This document shows, piece by piece, positions 1-9,280 of a DNA stretch of 60,000 nucleotides (the first letter of the stretch is position 1; each line of letters starts with the position of its first letter). Made by a program: the position numbers and the translations under genes. Source of the DNA: Symbiodinium natans (lineage: Eukaryota; Sar; Dinophyceae; Suessiales; Symbiodiniaceae); contig CAJNDS010001680.1 of NCBI GenBank assembly GCA_905221605.1, forward strand, positions 323,501 through 383,500, given 5' to 3'. The notes beneath the pieces are model-generated. The model worked only from the letters and a program-made list of their open reading frames with translations, was not told the DNA's origin and made no database searches.

Positions 1-2280
1 AACATCACAGTCACTGCTCGCGTGCATACTACGGTTCCCACCCACCGTTGTATACAAAGTGGCACTCACGGGAATAACCACCACTTTCCTGCCCCACAGC
101 CATTTATACAGCCGCCGAAGGATATACCTGGCCAGTTCCCAGAGTGTGATTGTTGCCACCAAATACACAGCGATATCTACATTGTTGATAACCGTTTCAA
201 TACCTTGAGCCAGAACCATAACCGTAGATGTGTTGGCTACTCTGCACACTCCTTCTTCTGAGCAAAAGAACCCAGCATTTGACACTTCTTCTTCACCCTG
301 AACGGTTGCCACCCCTTGAAGAGATGCAGCCACCATCATGACCGCCATTGCAAGAGAGGCCCTTTTCAAGTCAGTTCCTTGCACCAACATTTGGAGACCC
401 CAAAGCGCCTTTTGTTTCGCGTAAACCTGTCCACTCATCAGTTTGGTTAACAGGTCAGCGATCATGTACTCACCACGGAGATGTGCTGTCACCATGTAAC
501 CACGGTCAACCAGAGACCTGACACCAGCTGCTCGAATTCTCAGGTGCCTTGTCCTCCAGCTTCCAGCAGGATATTGAATAATTGAGCACGTCGAAACCGA
601 ATCTGTATACAACACTTTCTGCAGCGTTTCTTCACCGGTTCCCACCAAAGCGGCAATTATGGGGGTACACGACTGAATCATCGTTGCTCCCTCTATAGAC
701 GCATGTAACTCAGCTTCAGCAGTACTCAAAGCCACCGTTGACTGTCTCTGCGTTGCCCACATCACCGGACAATCACCCCAAACCACTACCGCTCCTGAGT
801 GGCTCTTTTCGTTTTCACCTGCTGCAAAACTAGCATCTGCGTAGGACTCTACCACCTTGATGCCTCGCCCATAACGCAACAACTCATTCCGTTCTTTTTC
901 GCTTGTTGCGATTGCTCCAAACGTCAAGCCCAACGTTGGAGTTGCAGCAAGGTACCGAAATACCTCCTCAGCCTTTTTAACCACGAATCGCGGCCTTCGA
1001 GATGTCCACAAAGACAGCTGGCTTGTGCAGAAAGCCAAATCAGGTCGAGTTTTGATTGCCACCCAGAGTAACTCCCCTACGGCACCTTGAGCCGCTCGTA
1101 AGGAAGGAATATCCACCTCCTCTTCTTCACCAGGGGTTTCTTTAACCATTGGCAGATTACTGCCTTTTCCAGTTTCATCAATCTGATACCCTCGTCGGTT
1201 CAGCAAATCTCTCACGAAGTCCTCTTGGTTGAGAAAGAAGCTGCCATTTCGATACCAGATCTGGACACCCAAAAACTTCAGGAATCCATCACCACAGCCT
1301 GGACCACAGAACTCAGGTTCAGAAGTTTTCCACTCCTTCCTGATCTGTTCCAAGGCTTCCCGGAGCACTGTCATAGTCCCGGCCATCAAAAAATCATCCA
1401 CGTAAAGACCCATTGTCCCTACCAACTTGCTTGCACCTTCCAGCTTCTCTTGTGCCATAATAAGGAACAGACTTGGGTCTGCATTGGACCTCTGAAAGCT
1501 CATTGCTTGTCCATCCTTTGACACCCAAGACATACCTTGAAGACGCTGATCTCGCCACTCCACCCATGCTGCAGGACTTTCGGCCAAGCCGTACAAGGCC
1601 TTCCTCACAATCCTCCGCTCCTCCTTTGTGCAAAGACCCAATTTCACCGCCGCCCTTGGGGGCTGCACCACCACCAGACGCCCTTCTCTTTGCGCCCTAT
1701 TCATCGGCGCCGTCAGAAAAGCTTTGGAAATGTCCAAACCAGAGATGATCCACACCATATATGCTGCGTGCCTCACTTGACACCTAAATGTAGTTGAATC
1801 TAAACCAGGAGCGTACAACGAGTGACGACTAAGGGACCTCGGCCCTTCGTATTCTGTGGCCGCTGTTGACGAAATAAAATTGCCGCATGCACAAATACGG
1901 GCACGTCGCCTTCCAGTCCCTTGTTTCCGGGTAAACACCACCAGACTGGGCACGTACTCAATCACCGGTGCATTAGGCTCTTCCGCCAATTTGTCCAGCT
2001 TTTCTTGAGTTGTTGGTTCAACCACCTCCAACTCCTTAACCAAAGACGTCACCTCGTCCGACAATGACTCCCTCCACTTTTCAAGCTCTTGCATGGCTTC
2101 TTGTGTAGGAATCGTTTTCGTTTGCAGGAACTCAACCTCCTCTGCTGCTTCAAGCGCTATATTTTCTTGCACCATTTGCTGAACTTGAGCTGCTTTGACC
2201 AAAAACTTCGATAGCTGTTCCTCTGTTCTTTTTGCTTTAACCAGCCATTCTCTAGTCTCTGATCCTTTTTCTCCATTCGA
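1..2280 (-). CDS. pol: Reverse transcriptase (RVT_2) + RNase H + hydrophobic C-terminal tail, partial
   Basis: All 760 codons from 2280 to the window edge are open on the minus strand; the frame is entered directly after the TAG at 2283-2281 and has no stop in view. Numbering from 2280, the copia RT shows LDISKAFLTAP (catalytic Asp about 183), RKALYGLAESPAAW, and the YVDD box at 293-296 (1404-1393). RNase H shows ESYADASF (D482), STAEAEL (E524), LYTDS (D560) and ADLLTK (D609). About 145 residues follow RNase H: a hydrophobic stretch at 640-661, a short stretch with two Cys and an NTS sequon, a second hydrophobic stretch at about 701-722, and a basic Trp/Arg-rich tail. Catalytic residues look intact. 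It would copy element RNA into cDNA. No start codon of its own is expected, since it is part of a polyprotein. Confidence 0.88.
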
Positions 2281-2283
2281 CTA
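2281..2283 (-). other. In-frame TAG between the oxygenase-like domain and RT
   Basis: The codon reads TAG on the minus strand, and the 760 codons after it stay open in the same frame. Context is AAT TAG TCG. It is either a nonsense mutation or a readthrough site; nothing resembling the tobamovirus-type readthrough context follows it. Confidence 0.7.
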
Positions 2284-3198
2284 ATTGGCCGATTCAAGGA
2301 ACTCGTCCAAAACGCAGCCTTCCTGTTCAGCAATTAGGCGTCGAATACTCAAATGCTCCTCCAGAGCCCATTGCTGCGCCTCAAAAACAGCATAGTCGAC
2401 TTCCTCTGCAATGTCGTCCAGTGAGGTCTCTTTCAACGTCATTGTTAACCGCTGCCTTTTTTCACCTTCTTCAGCTTGTGGTTCCGGAAGAGGAAACTTA
2501 CATTGGAGAAGATAGCACCTATCCTTGTAGCTCAATCGCTCCATAAAAACAGGTGTGTACCCTGTCAAAGATACCCTGTTCCCTTTCCAAGGCATAGGTC
2601 CATGCAATTTTCTCGGAAAGAACGACATGAAGTTCCAGTGGACATTGACTAATTTTCCAGGCAAGACTTTCTTCCCATAGGATTGCTCCACCACTTCAGC
2701 TCCTTCCTCTAAAACCTTCTCATCCTCAACCCACAGCTGACCATCCTTATAGTCACCAAAGCCACACACATAATTGTAGCAATGCTTCTCATTGTGACTA
2801 TCTCTATGCAATGACACCGGAGCATTGCATGAGATCTGAAGAGCAGAAAAATTGGCTTCAGGATTGTGGTGCTTCACGAATGATGCCAGGTATCGACATA
2901 GCCATGGCCTCCGATGGGTCTCTTTTGTAATACCACACACTCCACCATGAGTATAGTGGCCCAACACCAGAGCTCGCGTACTTGTGCACCAATTGTTAAT
3001 ACCACCTCTTCGGTTCACCCTCTTTGGGTATACAATCCCTTCCAAAAGCTCTTCGCAGTCCACGTAATCGTACATAGACCTTTCATACATCGATTTGGCT
3101 TTTTGTTCTTCTCTTTCCAACTGTGTTCCATCCTCTGCAGTCTCCCTTTTGCAGACCAAATAAGCATCTTCATGAGGAGAACAACAAGTCGGCCAATA
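2281..3198 (-). CDS. 2OG-Fe(II) dioxygenase-like domain of the pol polyprotein
   Basis: This segment lies between two in-frame TAG codons (3201-3199 and 2283-2281), downstream of integrase and in the same frame as RT. Its centre shows the metal-binding pattern of the double-stranded beta-helix dioxygenases: SLHRDSHN (His 2808-2806, Asp 2802-2800), then DGQLWVED, then RKLHGPMPW (distal His 2604-2602) and GNRVSLTGYTP (Arg 2577-2575, nine residues after the His). HxD, about 65 residues, H, then R or K is the signature of the AlkB, TET/JBP and prolyl-hydroxylase families. I cannot assign a subfamily or substrate by eye. The acidic N-terminal linker is Glu/Lys rich. The domain is not part of canonical plant, fungal or animal copia elements. 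A structural or accessory role without catalysis is also possible. Confidence 0.6.
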   Translation of the reverse strand, partial: YWPTCCSPHEDAYLVCKRETAEDGTQLEREEQKAKSMYERSMYDYVDCEELLEGIVYPKRVNRRGGINNWCTSTRALVLGHYTHGGVCGITKETHRRPWLCRYLASFVKHHNPEANFSALQISCNAPVSLHRDSHNEKHCYNYVCGFGDYKDGQLWVEDEKVLEEGAEVVEQSYGKKVLPGKLVNVHWNFMSFFPRKLHGPMPWKGNRVSLTGYTPVFMERLSYKDRCYLLQCKFPLPEPQAEEGEKRQRLTMTLKETSLDDIAEEVDYAVFEAQQWALEEHLSIRRLIAEQEGCVLDEFLESAN

Positions 3199-3201
3199 CT
3201 A
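3199..3201 (-). other. In-frame TAG in the acidic linker after integrase
   Basis: In the frame that carries the oxygenase-like domain, TAG occurs between ...NVPGD and YWPTC. The linker before it reads on in this frame from the G-run near 3288. Confidence 0.55.
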
Positions 3202-4811
3202 ATCACCAGGAACATTGTCCCCAATATCTGCATTTTCTTCCAGCTCCCCCAGACCCTGCATGTCATCCTCAAAAATTCTAAGGGCGGACTCTCCCCCCGC
3301 TTGCGAAGCGAGCGCAAGGAGCCTACATGACCACGCAGTGAAGAGGCCGGGCTTTTTGACATTAACCGATGGCGAACTGGAGGATCGCGAGGTGGAGGTA
3401 ATGGAGGGCCCTCCTCATCAGCGAAGCGAAGCGCTGGTTTTTTCCCCTTGAGACGATGCTCTGGAGGAGAAGGCTCCTGTTCTTCTGCCACCCCTTCCAA
3501 CTCCAATTCTGGCGGTTCCTTAATATTTGAAAAGATTGTAGTGCAGGGAAATAACACCAGTTCATGCGGATCTTTTGCAGTCCCTTGAGCTTCCGCCCAA
3601 GAACCACCAGGTTTTACATGGACCCAAAAAAGAAGCGCGGGCTGTGTACGATCGACCCATTGAGAACCCTTCTTTGTTCCATCCGGACCCAGCAACTCCC
3701 ACGGACGACGTTTGACTTGAATCTGAGCACCAAAGGGAAGCAATGCTTTGGGGTTTAACCCCAACTCCCTTTCAGCTTCATGCCACCGTAGCATTGACCA
3801 ATGGCGAGCAGCTAGTGCCCAGTACGCCGGCCCGAGTCGCGCCTCCTTTAAGAGCGACCTTACACCACGTTTGAATAAACCCACACATGCTTCAGCGCGC
3901 CCATTTGTTTGCGGGGCTCCAGGATCACCAGTGGTCCTATATATCAGACGAGTTTCGCAAAAGGACCGGAAGCGTGCATTGACAAACTCCCCCGCTCGAT
4001 CTGAATGGATTCTTAACACCGGATACCCTTGTCTTTGCAGGCGCACCGTCATCCTTTGAACAGCCGATAAAACAGTTGTCTGTTGTTTGTCCACAATCGG
4101 CTCCACCATAACGAAGTTGATCATACGAACAGGCTGGGTCAAGTGGTCTTTCAGTTCCTGCCAGGATTTTTCAGAAGCTTGGATTTTTAATACCTCTGCC
4201 TCCAGAACTGGCGCAGGTTCCACCGGTTCAGAGTCCTCTTCCTCGAAGTTAGCGGCTGCATCACCCAGCCATTCTCCGACACCAGCACCTTCATCTCCCA
4301 CCTGATCTTCCACCTCGTCCGCATCTTCCTCCTTTTCTGGAGGGCGACCCACATTGGGATCCAACATTGGAAATAATTGATAAACACCAAGAACAGCGTG
4401 TCGTGGCTTCTGCTGGTGAGCATCCTTGGAACACTTGTACGGACCCGCCAAGTCCAACGACAAAGTGTAGGCATCCCCATGCTTCCGCCTTAAATGGCGA
4501 CGCTCTTTTCCAGCGGCAGACACACAAATTTGACAATCACGTCTGAAAGGAATATGCCCCCTTAGGCAATGATCACGGAAAGCTCGCTCTTCAGCCGTTA
4601 ACCTCCGTAACGTTCCTTCTCGTTCTTCCTTTTTTGACGATATAGCTTCCCGTTCAGCATCGCTCTCCTGCAACCATTGTGCCAACCTGTGACGTATTCT
4701 TTTTACCAACCCAAACGCCCATCGCGCCCATACGGAGGATTGTCCAATACGTTCTTCCAGGATAGAAGCGAATGTTGCTGACCACGGAACAACCACACGA
4801 ACCTGTTCCAA
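3202..4811 (-). CDS. Integrase (DD35E) with acidic insertion, and C-terminal linker
   Basis: The integrase frame starts at or just upstream of 4811 (a TTG codon; the domain continues from upstream in another frame, so no true start is expected). The zinc-binding part is H-x4-H-x6-C-x2-C (about 4571-4524). The catalytic core has SLDLAGPY (Asp 4454-4452), RIHSDRAGEF (Asp 4001-3999) and QTNGRAEACV (Glu 3893-3891), with the classical 35 residues between the last two. Between the first two Asp there are about 150 residues, including a run of Glu/Asp (about 4340-4140), far more than in canonical cores. After the core come the WVHVKPGG region and a Pro-rich linker. Near 3288 the true frame shifts at a run of six G into the frame of the next domain. 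The domain would insert cDNA into the genome. Confidence 0.82.
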
Positions 4812-5949
4812 CGATTCCCATATCAGACACCAGGAAAGTCGTAGGCTTCACCAGAGCATGTCCCAATGCTCCTTGATCAAAATGCGCAGCGTACATTCCA
4901 TAACGCTCGCAAAAACATTTTACCTCTGGCCAACTCCAGAAGGTAGGACTTGAGAACCCTTTCTGAGAACCATCCACCAGATCCTCAGCACTCAAGACCG
5001 TTTTGTAGTTCTGAGAGAAATCTTTCCCTATGAGCTCAGGGTCCCCAGGACTTTCCATGCCAAAGAAGACAGAGCCCCCATTGATGACACCAGCAGTTCC
5101 ACACCTCGAATGCACCGCCACGTCATATAGGAAAAGCATCTTCAGAAGTAAAACACCATCCTTTTGAGCTAATTCTTGATGTGGCCAAGGAAGACTCTTT
5201 AATCCAAACCGTTCAGGCCCACAGCGCCAGCGTAATACAGGTGGACCACCGTCTTCACCTCTCAACCTTGACACTGTCCTGCAGGGAGGTCCTCCAACCA
5301 CAGCAACCACCTTTCCTTCAGCCGCCAGATGCAGAAGATACTTCCAGACGCTCGAATTGTGTAGGTCACCGCCTTTCTTCAAATCCAGCTCCAGTACCTC
5401 CACATCCCGACTGGGAAAATGCCATTTTTGTTTTCCCGAAAATAGGTGTACCACCACCCTTTTTGCTCGTGCCACCCGTCGCCGTCGCCTTTTATGACGG
5501 TTGAAAGGCAACGCAGCAATATCCCCACGTGGCAACAGCTCCATCAGCATATTTTCTGGTACATCACCATAATACCACCGAAGAAATCGCCAACAAGCCT
5601 GGACGAACTCCTCCTCGTTCGCTGACGCTGTCCGCGCTGCGCTTTGCAACGACGCTTTTACGGCCACTTCATTATTCGGACACCCTTGAACCATACGTGC
5701 CACCTTTAATGCTTGCTTTGGTGAGCACCAATCCATTTCATCAATGATCTGAAGCGCCACCTCCTTTTCTAAACAAGGGCACCCATTCAGATCTCGAACG
5801 CGAAGTTCCCCCAGAACAGGATGTGAGGCTGTGCACTTGCCACCACGCCACTGTACTCTGAGACCAACCAAGGCGCTCGCTTTGCCAATTGGCGCTAGTG
5901 GATCTACCATTTCAGGAGTTACCAGGGTCCCACCTGGGGTAATACTCAT
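4812..5949 (-). CDS. Protease C-terminal half + C5-DNA-methyltransferase-like domain
   Basis: The frame opens at ATG 5949, overlapping the previous stop as ATGA, but the protein clearly continues the protease of the preceding segment, so this ATG need not be a start. Residues 1-70 finish the protease. Residues 165-172 read VVVHLFSG (motif I-like, SAM binding), 185-195 VLELDLKKGGD, and 219-227 GGPPCRTVS, which matches motif IV with the catalytic Cys (Cys223, 5283-5281). ESPGDP at 299-304 may be the ENV-like motif VI. FDQGALGH...KPT at 357-370 resembles the motif VIII/KPT region of divergent cytosine methyltransferases. A basic stretch, RHKRRRRRVARAKR, precedes motif I. Capture of DNA methyltransferases by dinoflagellate retrotransposons has been reported; whether this is the same lineage is unknown. 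No separate target-recognition domain is evident. Confidence 0.65.
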
Positions 5950-7099
5950 CTCCCGAGTCCAACGGCTAAAGACACCAACACCTTTTGCTGCGGAAGCTGT
6001 TCACCAGGACGAAGTGATCTGAGAGGATGTGATGCCCCCGAGTCCAACATGCCCATTCCCGAACACTCATTGGTGTCAGAAACCCTGGCCACACGTAGGA
6101 CGCATACTCCTCGGCCTTCTCCCTGCTTCGGCAACAACGTGGCATCAGACGAACCGACTCCACAGTCCGCCCTTCCATTCCTCCATTGAGAATGGGACCA
6201 AGACGCACACTGTCTTTCAGCATGCAAAACCATCTTTTCAGCTGTTTTGTAATCCATAACCAAACAGCCATGTTCAAACCACAAGAGCTGGTCCAGCGAA
6301 GATTTTGCTCCCACGTGACACATCCCATTGATCACCGTGAGGTTCGCCCCAAACTCCAAGATCAACCAGGGAGGGATAATCAGAGGCCCATTGTCTTCCC
6401 TAATCAATGTCCCTTTCTCTGTAATCCTCATTATCACACCACCGAGCGCGCTTTGCACCGTAACAGTAGTGTCGGGTAAACATTCCCATGGAAAAAGCGT
6501 CCGCACAAGGTGTGTCGCAGCTCTATCCACCAAGGCCACCCTATTCTCATGCTGAAGTAACCCAGAATCACACAACACACGAATACTAGGTTCGCCGCTC
6601 GATCCGGCCTGCTGAGGTGACAGTTTCAAAGCCTTCAGCACCCCAAGCGCCTCAGCGTAGAATTGGTTAGGCGTTGGTGGGGACGAAGGACTTGCAGAAC
6701 CTCCTTCAGTTCTCGCATTTGCAGTCTCTTCTCCTCCCTCAGCCACTTCTGCCTTTTTGGCATTACCCCATTTTGCACCTTTGCCGCCCTTTCCCCCCTT
6801 GGGAGAATTCCCTTTAAATTTATTCCTTTCGGAATTTGAGTCCGCATTGGGACTCGCACCATCTTTGTATGGACACTGCGGCTGTAACTGGCCAACGGCC
6901 CCACATTCGAAACATCTTCCACGCTCCAGGGAGTCCTTGTCGTGGCGAAACTTGCAGCGTGACCCGAACTTGCAGCCTGCTGCTGTCTTTCCATATACCC
7001 AACAGAATGGACGTTCACCATCATTGCTGTACCTTTTTCCTTTCCCTTTGCCTTTGTCACCCTCCTCTGTCTCGTCACCAGTTCCCTTTTGGGCCTTGT
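5946..7099 (-). CDS. Nucleocapsid zinc fingers + two protease-like segments
   Basis: This frame is open from about 7099 to a TGA at 5948-5946. A Lys/Gly-rich stretch leads to a CCCH-type finger, C-x9-C-x5-C-x3-H (7004-6942), and then a zinc-knuckle-like C-x2-C-x4-Q-x4-C (6914-6873), in which the usual His is Gln. After LKALKL come two similar segments. The first has VALVDRAATHLVR (6533-6495), with DRA in place of the D-S/T-G active site. The second has MLDSGASHPLR (6050-6018), an intact D-S-G, and continues in the next frame after 5950. Both are followed by a similar V-x-V...GTL...PL pattern, suggesting an internal duplication with a decayed first copy. Retroviral-type protease needs one such Asp per subunit. 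Confidence 0.7.
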
Positions 7100-8274
7100 T
7101 TAGCCTTGCCCTTTCTTGGCGTCCGAGTCCTGCTTCACCTCTTGATCACCAGCGCTATGCAATAGCAGCTCAAACTCTGCCTGTGACATTTCAGCTAGTT
7201 GTGTCGCAGTTTCAGAGGTCGGCGAGTAGTCCACCCCCAATTTCTCCCGAAAGGATGCCACTCTGAAATGAACCGTAGGGTGTTTTGCCGTTTTGCCAGC
7301 AACGCGGATGATAAAGCATCCAATCCCTTGATAAGCAGGGTAGCGTCCGGCTCGGTCGCTCGCAACTCCCTTAATCGGGAACGCCATTGCGCCCATTGAC
7401 GCACTCCCTTTATGGCCTCTGAAATCGAGTTTGCCGAAGATGCTTGCACCAAGAAGTTCAACATTGTGCTGCGCTCGTTTGCTCCACCTGGTTGGTAAAC
7501 CGTCAGCAATTTGTAAAATATCATCACCGATCCCAACATTCGAGTGGAAACGATCTCAGTCTTTAATCTCTCCGGAATCGCCTGCAGCAGCAGAGACACT
7601 GCCCTCTGCTCCAACAAAACGTGCGCAGTTTGAACCACCTTGAGTCCTTCCAGCTCAGCCTTGATGCCCAACCTTTCCAGCGGGGAAACACTCAACCATT
7701 TGGCATACGCCTGATACGCCCTTGAATAGACGCATTGCCACCACACCCGTCCTGTATCTGTCAGCGAAGACAACATTGGTTCGATCATTGCGATCCAATC
7801 TCCTAGTGCCGTCGGATTGCTTGGCGTATAGTCTGCCAAAGTAGGAAGACTCATCACATGCTTCCCAAGAGCCTCCGGACGTTCGGTTCCAGAACTATCA
7901 CCAATTATTGCCATACCTCGTGGCACCACTGCTCCAGGAGGTAAACTGACACTACCACCAGGCCTTTGCGGCAGTCCATGTCCCATACCAGGCGTAAGAG
8001 CTGTTAGTGGAACCTTTTCTAATTCCAACTTTCCAGCTGTCATTTTCCACCGATACGGAACATTTTCCACCATTGTATATCCACCCGATCCTGCAGCATT
8101 CTCTTGTGTCACGGTTTCCCGAGCTGAAATAAAACCGGGCTGATTCACTATAGGTGCGGCAGAACCATCAACACCTGTCGGCAAGGAAGTTATCGGCACC
8201 TGTGTCAAACCGGGCGGGCCACCTGCATATGCACCACTTGCAGAACCTCCCAGGGGGTAATTCAGCGGAGGCAT
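7100..8274 (-). CDS. gag: Gag capsid-like region (one internal frameshift)
   Basis: The open frame from 8274 carries a Pro/Gly-rich N-terminus, then LGDWIAMIEPMLSSL, the VWWQCVYSRAYQAYAKWL stretch, LLQAIPERLKTEIV and YQPGGANERS, a helical retroelement Gag (UBN2-like) arrangement. Near 7300 the frame is lost: the natural continuation (TVHFRVASFREKLGVDYSPT, ending with TAA at 7102-7100) lies in another frame, indicating a one-base indel in an A-rich stretch. This protein would form the particle and package element RNA. The protein may also begin further upstream, since ATG 8274 is inside the polyprotein. Confidence 0.65.
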
Positions 8275-8327
8275 TATGGAGGGTTTCAGGTAAATGCATC
8301 ATTGGCACTTCTCTTTCGGCCTCCACC

Positions 8328-8747
8328 TTACCATCCCCCGGACTCAGGCAAGGGTTGAAGATCACAACCCTTTGGCAGGTCGTAGCCCTCAATCGGCAGC
8401 CATGTCCCATCAGGCGACACAGTCCAAAAACCACCCAAACCATCAGTGTAGAAAACTTGTCCTGGCGGATACTGTTTCTCTGGAGTCATGCCCAAGGGAT
8501 ATGCAGCATTTGCGTCCACCACTCCAGTGCTCCGTGCTCGCGAAGCTGACTCAGATGCAGCAGAGGTATAACTTTTCTCCTCTACTCTATGCAACCTGTT
8601 TCCCAGCTCCTTTGTATGCACCAGCAGCTCTTTAAGTGCACGCTTTACCACTGCCATATCTTCACCTTGCTCTTCACCAGTCAGATCAGGAATAAGCTCT
8701 TCCTCTGCTTGTGTCTCACCAATGTTACCTCGTTCCATCTGGCCCAT
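8328..8747 (-). CDS. Gag N-terminal segment 2 (frame-shifted)
   Basis: 139 codons follow an ATG that overlaps the previous stop as TAATG. The protein is Glu-rich with a heptad-like helix (DMAVVKRALKELLVHTKEL) and an aromatic stretch (VFYTDGLGGFWTVSPDG). Between 8330 and 8275 the likely continuation passes briefly through a third frame (VEAEREVPMMHLPETLHNA) before joining the capsid frame. No known domain was recognised, and its Gag assignment rests on position. Confidence 0.45.
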   Translation of the reverse strand: MGQMERGNIGETQAEEELIPDLTGEEQGEDMAVVKRALKELLVHTKELGNRLHRVEEKSYTSAASESASRARSTGVVDANAAYPLGMTPEKQYPPGQVFYTDGLGGFWTVSPDGTWLPIEGYDLPKGCDLQPLPESGGW

Positions 8748-9082
8748 TAAGCCTGACGATGGCCTCTCAGATCTGGCAGCGACGGTGGCCTCCTCGTATT
8801 TTCACCACTTCTATCCCCTCCGCTCGCAGGAAGACTTGCCGGCCTTGATTGCCTCAGTCTCATTTCTTCATGAGCCCGCTCGCTCCAGAAAGGATTCGCT
8901 GCTGGAAACGGAACCGCTTCATTTTCCACCTGAGACGTTTGTTGTATCATTGCAACTTCCCTACCATCTGTCAACGCTTGTACCACTTGCTGTCGTTCTT
9001 CACCCCCATCACCACGATTTTCTTCGGCTTCATTGGCCGCGGATGACAGTCCAGGTTCCGACCGACGCCGCAACATGTCCAT
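8747..9082 (-). CDS. Gag N-terminus (start of the element's coding region)
   Basis: I chose ATG 9082 (MDMLRRRSEP), the first ATG after the leader; a longer reading would need a TTG at 9094. The product is a basic/polar, low-complexity protein with NPFWSERAHEEMRLRQSRPA and ends at a TAA in 8749-8747. The NPFWS...R pattern is one I associate with the N-termini of dinoflagellate copia Gag proteins. A frame change is needed to continue into the next segment. Confidence 0.5.
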   Translation of the reverse strand: MDMLRRRSEPGLSSAANEAEENRGDGGEERQQVVQALTDGREVAMIQQTSQVENEAVPFPAANPFWSERAHEEMRLRQSRPASLPASGGDRSGENTRRPPSLPDLRGHRQA

Positions 9083-9280
9083 TGCGCCAAACAAGTGTAG
9101 ACTCTTACCTACACCGCAGGAAGCCTAATTTGGGCTCATAACCTACGGGGGGCGACCGAAGGGGGACAGGGAACAAAACAGTCAACCCCAACAGAAACCC
9201 TTGATTCCCCTGGAACAACCAACAACAAACCAACCCAAAACCCAGAGTTCTTTTTTGCTACAGGGCGCATGGCCCAGGTT
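9083..9280 (-). other. 5' untranslated leader of the retroelement
   Basis: About 200 nt separate the spliced-leader relic from the Gag ATG. No long ORF or obvious hairpin is seen. No primer-binding site complementary to a recognisable tRNA 3' end was found inside it. Confidence 0.4.

Noticed and set aside
3015-3290. C-terminal extension of integrase in its own frame
   Set aside because: After the G-run the integrase frame becomes basic and irregular while the neighbouring frame gives the acidic linker and the oxygenase-like domain, so the real protein changes frame there.
2914-3330. Plus-strand ORF across the oxygenase-like region
   Set aside because: Shadow of the minus-strand pol; it has no motif and crosses the linker.
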